From assembly GCA_018136815.1 (NCBI GenBank), contig CM030939.1, positions 2,550,808 through 2,614,807 on the forward strand: a stretch of 64,000 bases of DNA, read 5' to 3'. The stretch's first letter is position 1. Each line of letters starts with the position of its first letter. Positions 11,020-20,780 of this stretch are shown piece after piece. The translations under genes were made by a program, and so were the position numbers. The notes beneath the pieces are model-generated. The model was not told where the DNA came from and made no database searches. It saw nothing but the letters and a program-made list of their open reading frames with translations. The stretch is from Isochrysis galbana (Eukaryota > Haptophyta > Isochrysidales > Isochrysidaceae).

Positions 11020-11770
11020 TCCAAAACCCAAATGGAGTTGCCTGACACCACCCAGAATTTCATTCACCCGACTCCCGGCGGGGAGGCGGGCCAAAGCACC
11101 GCGCTAGCGCTAGCCGCCAGTGCTGCTCGCGACGGAGTTGCTCAGAGACCTCCGGCTACGCTCGACTCGACAAACACTTGAAAGATACACAACACACTAA
11201 GCAAAGCTCTACTCTTTGCCCACACGACCGACTCGGCTAGAACCGCCCACGCGGGAATGGGCAGACAGCCGAAGAAGAGGATAGACATAAACGACTTTCA
11301 TCTTTCATCCCCTATACCCACGGTCGACCAAAACGGACACCTTAAGCCCAGCGCGGAACTTCTCGCGCTAGCTTCCAAGCTCCAAGTTGGGGGTGGCACA
11401 TCGCTGAGGAATCCAAAGCGTAGAGTAAGTAAGACGCAAAACTCGCGGACATTCGGCGCATAAAAGGCACGCAACAAACGTACCCAGACCTCAAGCGTAA
11501 AATCAGCAAAAAAATCCCGGCAACACCTATTCAATACCACGTTTAAGACATCCAACAAGCCTGCCGCGAACCCGCACTCCGAACTAGGCTCTTGGTAGTG
11601 CAACCAGTGAACTAGAGCCGGACCCCGGAAAGCTATGAAAAAGGAATAAAGGAATGAAGGAGGGAAAGGGAGGTGGTGGAGGGAGGGGATATAAGGGCGG
11701 TGTCATAGCAGCGATAGGGAAACCTAGACCTAGTAGGCGAGTAGCCCGGAATCTTCAGATTTTTTTCACT
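11020..11770 (+). mobile_element. LINE 3' end, second copy, with AATCTTCAGAT tail
   Basis: The stretch at 11190-11460 encodes the same C-terminal phrase as the first LINE (MGRQPKKRIDINDF) and is followed by a 3' UTR ending GGAATCTTCAGATTTTTTT at about 11751-11768. The leading part (11032-11170, ATTTCATTCACCCGACTCCC) recurs at 38020-38155. The copy is truncated and its frame is broken after about 11463. Its phrase also matches the minus-strand copy at 58130-58330 closely. Confidence 0.7.
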
Positions 11771-12188
11771 ACATACTACTGTAAAGATAGTTCCAAATAT
11801 ATACACACAACGCATGGCCAGGACGCGTCATCCAAACTCTTTGAAACACAGGTGATCCGCACGATGCGCCACGGGAAGCCAAGTAGGTCTCATCAAGTAG
11901 CCGTCTTCCAATTCCCCACACCGAGCCGAAATGGGATGGACGGAAATGTCCCAATAATGGCATGACTTTGAATTTTGAATACTTTGCACGGGAGCATCAT
12001 CCAGCGGCAACCTTGATGGAAACACGTGCTTGTGCTTGCAAGTCCAGGCAACGGCCGATAGTTCAGTGCGAAGGAGTAGGGATGGCGCGGACACTCCTGT
12101 TGCCGTTGCACACTAGCCTTATCATAGCGCCAACGATGTCCATGACGCTGCTTTTCTTTGTGTGCCATCCCAGTTGACACGTGCCTTG
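11771..12188. other. Intergenic; 3' flank of the AAA+ gene
   Basis: No gene or repeat that I can support. The open frames here are short and lack family motifs. Confidence 0.5.
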
Positions 12189-14140
12189 TCATACGCCAAG
12201 CGATTGCTTCAATCCTGCCAGTCGCTCACCAACCTGATCAAGGTTCCTGTGCTCCGCGTCCATGTAGTTCCTCTGTTCTTGCACCGCCATTCGGGAACGG
12301 ATTGCGTCCGCCTTCTTGGCGTCTCGATCGTCTCGCCATGTGGAGATGGCGCGATACACTCGGCGGCGCGAGCCCACCTCGCTGATTCCCATCTCGCGCA
12401 AATCATCGTACGTGACGTCTCCTAGCACCTCGAAGTCAATCTTGTGCTTCTCGAATACTTTGGCGAAGTCGCTGAGAGAGCGCTTCTCGAGCCATGTGCG
12501 GATGTCTTGCGTATCGGGATCGATGAAGAGTGCGTCCATTTCAAGTGACATCCGGCGGTCTTCTTGGCGCAGGCGCTCCACAAGCGCCACCGTCCGGCGT
12601 ACCTCGGCGTCCTTGGTAACACCGAGTGCCCGGATGTCCTTCTCAGTGAGATGCAGCAGGTCAATAAGCTGGAGATAGCCAGCGCGCACGAAGAGAGGGG
12701 AGTGCTCCGCGAGCCCCCACATCTTCAACTGTTGCTCCACTTGCTGGCCACCAAGGAGCGCCGGATCCTTTTTCTGGGGAGGGCGAGCTAGCAGGAACTT
12801 CTTGATGGCCTCCATCAGATCGACCTTCTCAAGCGTGATGAGCAGTTCGCCCTTGGCACTGAGAGGCAGCCGCTGATTCATGTGGTCACTCGCCCACTGG
12901 AGCAGGTTGTCGGTGAGTCGACCGTTGTACTTTGATCGCAGCTCCTTGGTGGTACCCTTGTCGATAATACTTGTGAGGTTCGCTGCCGCGTCGTCCGTCA
13001 TCTTGTACCCGTTGGCCTTGATCTTGATGTGAACAATCTTGACCAGATCCTCCACAGAGTAGTCGTCGAAGTGGAACCGGTACTTGATGCGTGACTCCAG
13101 ACCAGCATTGTACTGCACAAACTCGTCCATCTCCTTCTTGTACCCCGCAAAGATGAAGGTTACCGCCTTGCGCCCGGTCTCGTTCATTACCTGCGCAGGC
13201 TCGCGGCCAGCTGTCAATGATCATGAGACCGAACAGCTTGTAGGCCGGCCCAAGAAAAGCTTTCTCTTTCGGGAGGAGTTGGAGCTTGGCACAGCCAAGC
13301 CATCTATTGTACGTGGACACTAGCGCCGCCCCATGGACAGGGTGACATAGGCGAGCAACACAAAAGGGAACTCACCTTCATCATCTCATCAATTGCCTCG
13401 CCGGAGAAGTCAGATTGACCACGCTGTAACGCTTGGGTGAGCTGGTAAGCTTCGTCGACGAATAGGATCCCACCGCGCGCCTCTTTGATCTTTTTTGCAG
13501 TCTTCATCGAGGTTTGATTGACATAGCCCGCCACGAGGTCACCCTTTTGCACCTCAACAACATGGTCTCTGGACGAGACTCCGAGCTGTTTGTACAGCCG
13601 CGCCACGAGGCGCGAAACGGTGGTCTTACCTACACCTGGGTTGCCGGTGAACATCATGTGGCGGATCGCATCGAGCGTGCTGTGTCCCTCTGCTCGCCGG
13701 CGGATGTCGAGCGACAGTTGCTTGCATAGTTGCTGCATCTGCTTCTTCACTGACTCCATGCCGATCAGCTTGGAGAGCTCCTCGTTCATCTCCCTCTCTG
13801 CGGCGGCGAGCTGCTGCTCGGTGAGCGGGCCTGGGTCGATGTCGTCGTCCTCGTCCTCGGACTCCTCTTCTTTAACTCCGCCCGCCACCTGCCCCTTGGC
13901 CTTGCCCTTGATCTTCACGGCCAGCCCTTCCTTGAGTGTCTCGGCACGCTGCGTGTACTCACGACACTTCTCGCGGATAGTCTTGAGAGTGACTGGATTC
14001 TTCTCATACTTGACGGCCGTCAGCAGGTACTCGGCCGCCTTGCAGTACTTGTTGATTGCGTCCTCGTAGTTGCCAGCGTTGTCCGCAGCGACCGCATCGT
14101 TCGCAATCTCAATCCCCTTGTCACGCAGCTCGTTCGCCAT
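12189..14140 (-). CDS. MIT-AAA+(CbbX/SpoVK type)-SAM-SAM ATPase, two exons
   Basis: The two exons, 14140-13376 and 13190-12189, are joined by a 185-bp GT-AG intron and give 588 residues. Residues 1-75 look like an MIT three-helix domain, followed by an acidic linker (about 91-102). The AAA+ core has Walker A GNPGVGKT (166-173) and Walker B ILFVDEA (225-231). It also has a CbbX-like pore segment VQKGDLVAGYVNQT (197-210), sensor-1-like FIFAGYKKEMDEF and an arginine-finger segment LESRI. Two SAM-like domains follow at about 405-465 and 485-545, then a charged helix. CbbX proteins remodel Rubisco; this one has no transit peptide and extra interaction domains, so a cytosolic remodelling role, perhaps at membranes through MIT, is inferred. 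The domain calls are by pattern only. Confidence 0.85.
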
Positions 14141-16103
14141 CGGGGCTCAGAGAGAGTGTGGGTTCCCCCCCTAGAGACTTGCCGCAGGAAGTGGGAGCGC
14201 GAGAGGGGGCGGGTGGGGGTGGAACGGGGGAGGCGGGGGGAAAGGGGGGAAAGGGGGGGGGGGGAGCGGACGCGGGGCGTTCTCCGCGCCACCGGCGAGG
14301 GGAAGGGCCAGGGTGGGGGTGGCGGGTGGAGAGAGTGGGAAGAGAGTGAGAAGAGAGTGGGAAGAGAGAAGAGAGTGGGAGGAAGGGAGAGGAGAGTGGG
14401 AGAGGGGGGGGGGAGAGGGGAGAGGGCCTTGGTACCAAGACGGAGGGAGGAAGTAGGGGAGCAAGGGTAGAGAAAAGAAGGGAGAGAGAGGTGGGGGAGA
14501 GAGAGAGGTGAGTATGTAGAGAGTAGAGAGGAGAGGAAAGAAGAGGAGACCAAGAGAGTCGAGCAAATTAGGTAAACATACCTTGGCACATGGAAAAGCT
14601 CTCACTCCCCCCCCCCCCCCCCCGCCGCCGCCGCGCCCTCTCTCCTCCCACCCAGAGAGACCCGACCCAGACCCATCCACCTCTCCCTTCCCTCTCTCTC
14701 TGTGGGAGTACCACTTTTTCTTTTCGTCGGCCAGCGCTCGGGAGCTCGGGAGGGGGCCAACTCGCGAAAAACAGAAAAGCAGATGTCAGATGTATCCTCC
14801 TCATTCATAAAAAACAACTTCTTGATATAAATTCTATGGCCAAGCCCACCCCTAGAGTACGTAGAGGGCTTTTGCAAGGTTTGAAGTTCAATGAAACAGC
14901 GGGTCACAAGAGGCATTCCGTCTCCGTTGCAACGGAGTTTCAGCCGCTCCGCTCACACCCTGGCTCCCTCACCTACCTCTACCTACTACCTAGGTCGCGT
15001 TCCGTCGAAACAGAAAAAGGACCATGCGAACGTTTCATGATTTATGGTTTATGAATGGTGAATGGGAGGTCCTCACGCAAAGTCGCGTTCCGTCGATTTT
15101 GAATATAATCAAGATGTTGCAAACACACGCAAAACGCAAAGTCTATTTTAATTAATAATTATATAATGAGGTCGCGTTCCGTTAGGGTGTTCCGTGTGAA
15201 CGTTTTTATTTTTACATTCCCATTTCCATTTCCCATTCCCATTCCCGTAAACCGTAAACTTTGATTTTTATAAATAACCCCAAACTCACTACCACTACGC
15301 AAACGTAAAGTCGCGTTGCGTCGAAGACTGGAGGCGGAGGCGGACGTGGGGGCGAGGGGAGAAGAGGGTGCAACGTGCAACCTCAGGTTTGGTTATTTTT
15401 TTGACAAATGCTCCCATGAAATTGAAATGGGTATATGCAAACGTTCATGGACAAGGCACCCCGGCACCCCGGGCCTCCGACCACACACCGGGAGGGAGTA
15501 AAATGTTGAAAACCTCACATATTTGGACAACGATCGTCGATAGTCTTCGCCCCGACCCCGGAACAACATACCCCAACATCCGCTCCCTACCGCACGAAAC
15601 TACGTTATCGAGCTCATTTTGAAGCACCTATATCGGTAGTGGCTAGTGGGGTTGGCTAGGATATAACATTAGTAGTTAGTAGGAACTATTTTACTATCTA
15701 TCCAGCCCGATGCATACTTAAATAGCACTGCATTCACCTCAAGCCGAACAACAAATGCACACTGCATGAAATGTCGTATCAAGCAGGCCGGCCTTGGAAA
15801 GACCACCCGAGCCTGTTGTGTCCGCGTGCATGAATTTGGGCCAAATCAAATGTAGGCATAGAAAAGGCAGAAGGAAGTCGTTGCAGCACGTGCCACTCGC
15901 AATAAAACGTCGGATGGCATCAACGACAGTCAATGCCACCACGCGCTATGAACAGCTGGGCAATCACCGAGAGTTGGGATGTATGGCGCACAAGCCAATG
16001 TCAAAGAGTTTTGCGTGCCGATGAAGAATCGCTGTTAAAAGTCGAATGCCTCACCGATTTGGTCGAGGAAGAAGACTGACACCCTAGCCTGCATCCCCAC
16101 CTT
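14141..16103. repeat. Intergenic: GA-rich block, GTCGCGTTCCGTCG repeats
   Basis: A long GA-rich block fills 14200-14560, and a C-rich run lies at about 14608-14625. A 14-bp motif GTCGCGTTCCGTCG (or a close variant) occurs at 14994, 15082, 15171 and 15310, within AT-rich sequence (about 15110-15170 and 15200-15290). A core of about 29 bp, GCTAGTGGGG then TGGCTAGGATATAACATTA, lies near 15645 and again near 20375. There is no supported gene; 15740-16103 includes the 3' flank of the SNARE gene. Confidence 0.55.
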
Positions 16104-16842
16104 CTAGCTCATGGAATATAGCAGAAACAATGAGGTACATCCACCCACAACAAGTCCCATGATCAACTTGTCACGCGACTTTCGTCGTCCAATGGAACTT
16201 ATCAAATTATTGATCTTTGGTGCAATATCAGAAAGCAGCCCGAGCTTTGAGCCCACGTTGTAGAATACTGTCCGCTGGCTGTTCAGATTGAATTTTGCCG
16301 ACTCGGCCTGTCCTAAAATTTCGTTGATGGCTCGGTCGCTATTGTGGATGGCGTTGCGCTCTCTTAGGAGAGTGTCAGTCGCACTTCTAGCACTGGAACG
16401 GTGCTCAATGATATCCTCTCGAACCTAGGGAGGTGTGCGTACAGGTTCAAAGTGGGATCCTAAGCGTACGCACCAGGCATTTCCTCTGGGCAGAGGGCGT
16501 GCATGGCTCGCAACGCACCGATGACAAAAGCTGCTGCCTTTCATCCGCCAGCTTCAAGTTGTGCTTGGTCTTCGAGAACTCTTGCATGAAGTCGTGAAGA
16601 ATTTCGCGATGGCGCTGCAGCACATGCATGGTCGAGGCGGCCGAGCCCGTCGCGCTCGAGGCCTGCCGGCTTAGCTGATCGTTGACGTCTTGGAGATTTT
16701 GCAGCATGCCCTCAATCTCCTCCGCGCGAGCTTCAAATGCGCCGCTTGAGCCAGGTTCGCTCAGGTCGAGCCTCCCAAACTGGACCATCGCGGAGTCGAG
16801 CGCATGCTCGAGGCGTCGCGCCTCTCGACGTAGCTCTTCCAT
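16104..16842 (-). CDS. GOSR1: Golgi Qb-SNARE, GOSR1/GS28 family, two exons
   Basis: Type IV membrane SNARE acting in ER-Golgi and intra-Golgi vesicle fusion. The exons 16842-16519 and 16424-16104 are joined by a 94-bp GT-AG intron in phase 0, giving 214 residues (human and yeast relatives are about 250 and 223). The N-terminal part has ELRREARRLEHALDSAM, and LQRHREILHDF before the junction is characteristic of GS28. After it come VREDIIEH, RERNAIHNSDRAINEILGQA (SNARE motif start) and RRKSRDKLIMG, leading into a C-terminal membrane anchor ending LLYSMS. The start lies about 510 bp from the divergent armadillo gene. Family assignment is strong; the exact orthologue name is by pattern. Confidence 0.9.
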
Positions 16843-17350
16843 CGTATGGAGTGGCCGGCTGTGGCCCGTGTACTCTCTTTCTCTCTCTCGCCCCCGCCCC
16901 CCCCCCCCCCCCCTCCCCTAACGCCCCCCTCTGCCCTTTCCCTCTCGCTCCCTTTCGCTCCCTCTCGCTGCCCCTCTCTCCCCCGTCCCGCGCGGAGGGA
17001 GGGAGAGGGCGCTCGCTGTCTCGGCCTCTTCAAGGGCCCCAGAGCCCCCGGGGGCGGGCGGGGGCCAAAACAAAACTCAGCCCACCCACACGCAAGGCGA
17101 GAGGGGCGCGATGGACAACTACAAAAATGGACGGTGGCCCCCCCCCCCCCCCGCCCCCCCCTTCTTGCCGCGCTGGTTTACTGCTTCTATTGTATGGTAC
17201 TCTCTCTACCTGGTCTGTTTCACTCGCACTGGATCGGCGGAAACGGCGCGAGCAAGAAGCAAAGGGCCCCTCCCTCCCTCACCCTTCCCTTCCTCCCCAC
17301 CCCCACTCACCCCTCTCTCCTTCGATCGCGCTCTCCAAGTTTGGAGCGCC
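16843..17350. promoter_or_regulatory. Shared divergent promoter region (GOSR1 / RSPH14-like)
   Basis: About 508 bp separate two start codons pointing away from each other. The interval is strongly strand-biased, with pyrimidine tracts on the plus strand (16875-16990 and 17260-17320), including a C run near 16900. The RSPH14-like gene is therefore preceded by a CT-rich leader, while GOSR1 is preceded by GA-rich sequence on its coding strand. I see no clear TATA box. The promoter role is inferred from position. Confidence 0.45.
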
Positions 17351-18397
17351 ATGTCGTTGGGAGGAGGGCAGGGCGGGTATCTCGCCTACGGCACACGTGG
17401 CCTCGCCAAACTGATCGAGTCGCTAGGCGACGACGTTGAGCTCTCACGCGAGTCGCTGATCTCACTCAATGGCCTGCTCAGCAACCAAGAACTCAAGCTG
17501 GCTGCGATCGCACACGAAGAACCGCCCATCATACCGGCACTAGTGCGATTGCTCACCTCAGAGAATGAAGAGGTGCAACAACTCGCCGCGACTGCGCTGG
17601 GGTCGCTTCATCTAGTGTATCAGGGCCGGGTTGCCTCTCAAGAGGCGCATGCAGCCGCAGCGCTTGAAGGCCGTCTCTCCATGTCAGTGCCGGTTGCAGC
17701 GGCTTCCGCGAGCGCATTGCTGTCAATGTCGGAGTCGCGTGATGGCTGCCAAGTCCTTGCGGAGAGCGCCACGCTCATGGCAACTCTGACGCAAGCTTTG
17801 TCGGGAGCAGCCCCCGTTGTCATTCCGTGTCTCGCCACGCTTGCCAACTTGCTTCGCCTAGACTGCGGTGTGAAGGACGCGCTTACTGCCGGTATTGTTC
17901 CTGCGCTTCATCGCATCATCTCCACATCTAGACGCTCCTCGGATGCACTTAAGCTTTCGCTGCAAGCCTTGTGGAACCTGAGCAATTCTCACGAGGGCAA
18001 GGTGGCCGTGGTTGAAGAGGGTTTGCTCCGAACCCTAAGCAAGAAGGTTGAGGCAGGAACTGAGGAAGTGAAGCGTCTAGCTGCTGGATGCATTATGTCG
18101 TTGGCTATCAACAAGGAAGGAAAAATCGCCTCCGATGTGTGCGTTGTACCGCTCATTGATCTTGCTCTAGCAAACAGAGGGCCACACGGTGACCCGGGCA
18201 GTCTCAAAGACGCCATCCTCGCGTTGAAGGCCGCAGCTGAGTATCCTCCAACGCGCAAGATCATCGAACGGCATGCTCGCTCCATCAATAAGGATCCGGC
18301 ACACTTGATTTCGGAAATCAGCACACCTATGTTTGATAGTGAGCCGTGGCCTGCGTCCTTGCGGTACGTCAATCAGTTCAAGGCACAGGTCGCATGA
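17351..18397 (+). CDS. Armadillo-repeat protein, RSPH14 (radial spoke head 14)-like
   Basis: A single exon of 348 residues, close to the length of animal RSPH14/RTDR1. The ATG at 17351 (GCCATGTCG) follows a CT-rich leader; the frame is open further upstream but reads as low-complexity Pro/Ser. The body is a run of helical repeats of about 40 residues with armadillo-type phrases, such as IPALVRLLTSENEEVQQLAA, LKLSLQALWNLSNSHEG and VKRLAAGCIMSLAINKEG. There is no signal or membrane segment. In the family, this protein belongs to the radial spoke of motile cilia. If the call is right, the alga makes a motile flagellum. Another cytosolic armadillo protein cannot be excluded. Confidence 0.72.
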   Translation: MSLGGGQGGYLAYGTRGLAKLIESLGDDVELSRESLISLNGLLSNQELKLAAIAHEEPPIIPALVRLLTSENEEVQQLAATALGSLHLVYQGRVASQEAHAAAALEGRLSMSVPVAAASASALLSMSESRDGCQVLAESATLMATLTQALSGAAPVVIPCLATLANLLRLDCGVKDALTAGIVPALHRIISTSRRSSDALKLSLQALWNLSNSHEGKVAVVEEGLLRTLSKKVEAGTEEVKRLAAGCIMSLAINKEGKIASDVCVVPLIDLALANRGPHGDPGSLKDAILALKAAAEYPPTRKIIERHARSINKDPAHLISEISTPMFDSEPWPASLRYVNQFKAQVA

Positions 18398-20780
18398 ATT
18401 CTCTGACCGCAAAGCAATCCTAACCATTTCAGCCCTTAACTCGCGTGATGTGTTCCGCCAAAGATTGTGGAACCAAGTAGAGCCTGTTGATGATTCGTAC
18501 GCGCCCTGTGTCCGGTGTAGTCGTTGATAAGACGATCAGATACATCGCATACTACTTGTACCTGCACGTTCCCATAGCCGAAGCAACCCCAAGGTAAGAG
18601 AGGAGTTGTTTGACGCAGCATTTCCACCCCCCTCGTGAGGCGCTGGAGTTTCTAAGCTGCTTGCATAGGAGGGTGACATCCGGTGACACCCGGCAATGAT
18701 ATTTCAGGGGTTGCAGGTGTCGTCCCGCGTGAGCGAATCATATTATCGGGTCAGCTGATGAGCCTCTGTGCTACATTAATTGTCATGGAGGTGAAACGGT
18801 TTCAGGAGGGGCCACAAGAGTTCCGAAGCGGCTCGAAGCCCGGGGAAGCCCCTTCCTAGGCGTCTCGCCCCCGGCGGCTCGCTATCGGTGTTTCGTCCCG
18901 TCGGTCGGGTTTTCTCTTTGGCGGTGGCACCCCACACCCCACCCGCTCCCCGCTCCCTCCCCCTATCCGTCTCTCTTCTCCCTCATATGCGAATCGCGAA
19001 TCCGATGGGGATTTCTTTGTTTAATCGTGTATTCAGAGAAGTTTTCTGGAGACAATAAACTGAATTGGCGCAGGCTGAGCCAGTAGGGTTGTTGGTCGGG
19101 ATGGAGGTCGGTCTTGAGAGCTTGATTGAAGCGTCCCAAGTGGCAGGGGCTTAAGCGGCGGTGGTTTAGATAGCCTCATTTTTTGAGCATGCCCAAGTTG
19201 GAACCGCCTCCATCGATGCCGCATCTCAATCCACCGTCGGGCCTCTTTGTAGCTGAGCCCTTTGTTCGTTTGTTCGTCTCTCCCCCTTTCTTCGCCTTTT
19301 GCAATGCGCCACCTCGAGCATCGGTCGTCGCATTGGGGGGAGTGTTGCGGGTAGGGGGAGAGCCGCCCTAGGGTTTCGTCCCTAGAGAGGCACTCCCTCT
19401 CAAGTCCCCCCCTTTTGGGGTGTTTTGTTTTCGATCGGCTCCCCCTCTTTCCCTTCCTTCCCATCGGGATCTTCGGGATTCGCCGTTCTCTTCTTTCTCT
19501 CATGTGTTCTCGTGTGCGTGTCTCCCTGTTCTCCCATCCGTTTGTTCACGCACCCGCCCCGTTCTTTCTTTGTGTGTCCCCCCTTCCCCTTCCTTGTTTC
19601 CTTCTTCCCGCGCCTTGTCTCCCCGTTTTTCCCCCCCGCTCTGAGTCGCCACCATGGCCGCCCCCTCTGCCCTCTGCCCCCTCCGTCTGCCCCCTTGAAG
19701 AGTCCGTCGCCCCAGGCACCGAGTCCGCAGCCGTGCCTGCGCCCTTGACCGCCCCTCCCAGTGTCCATACCCCGCCTGCCACTCCCAGAGTGCACTCGTG
19801 CCCCCCGTTTGTTCAACATTCGTTCTCTGTTCATCCCTCTTCACCACACGCACAGCCACCCTCAGCCTCAACAGGAAGGGCAGGAGGAAGGGCAGGAGGA
19901 AGGGCAGGAGGAAGGGCAAGAGGAAGGGGCTCCGGTTCCAGGGGGGAGGGGGTCCACACTTTTCGCCAAGAGTCCCCCCGCGGATAGAGAAACGGCGTGC
20001 ACATTAGTCGAAGAAAAAGTTGTTATGCGCACGCACGGCGCCCCGGAGACGCCGCGTGTGCAGTTGATGCGTATGACGTGATGTGCTGCGCATAGGTAAA
20101 CTTCCATGCGCACGCATGGAGTCCCCGCGGGGAGCCCGAGGGGTATCGCCATCGTGCGCCTGACGAAACTCCAATGTGCGCATCGGTGACGGCGTGCGGA
20201 AACTGTAATAATAATAGCCTAAAAGAAAACTAACCTGGCCCTCTTTTGACGGAACGTGACTTGAGGACAAATATCGAGGGGAGGGGGCAGTGCCCCCTCC
20301 CCCCCGTAGCACTCGGACACCTGGCTCGTCAGGCATGGCGGGGTTCCGGGACGGAAAAGTTGTGTCCAATTAGCTAGTGGGGGTGGCTAGGATATAACAT
20401 TAATTGTTTTATAGTTATGAGTCAAGGGAGTAGTAGGTAATTGACTATGTTCAAACGGTCAAAAAGTTTGAGTTCGCGTTCGACATTTTTTTACCACCTA
20501 CTTGTACTCTAAGACTACAATTAGCAACGGAGTAGGAGTGGATACACTAGAGTGGAGCACCAGAGTAAGATATAAATCATCGTTACGGGGTGGCTCGCCC
20601 ACAGGCGCAGCAGCGAGTCTGCGACGGAGAGCACCGCAGCAGACCGGCCGCACCCCCGCAGCCTTCAGCTCCCGCCCATTTGCATACCCTCCTCCCTCCT
20701 CCTCTTTTCTCTCTTCTCTCTCTTTCTCCCCACCTCCTTCTCTCTTTGATTTCCGGGCGCAGCCCTGCCCTCCTACCACG
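18398..20780. other. Intergenic: low complexity, 12-bp minisatellite, no firm gene
   Basis: 18398-19030 shows nothing I recognise. 19030-19990 contains C/T-rich open frames on both strands that I do not trust. A 12-bp unit (GAAGGGCAGGAG) is repeated about four times at 19877-19925. A core of about 29 bp near 20375 matches 15645. 20690-20780 is the CT-rich leader of the next gene. A weak minus-strand open frame (19033-19503) has a basic segment but no family signal. Confidence 0.45.

Noticed and set aside
14020..14680. Ser/Pro-rich minus-strand frames upstream of the AAA+ gene
   Set aside because: They are translations of a GA-rich tract; no motifs, and they overlap the real first exon in another frame.
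19400..20007. Arg/Gly and Pro/Ser-rich frames, and KGRRKGRRKG repeats
   Set aside because: They are produced by the 12-bp minisatellite and C/T-rich sequence.
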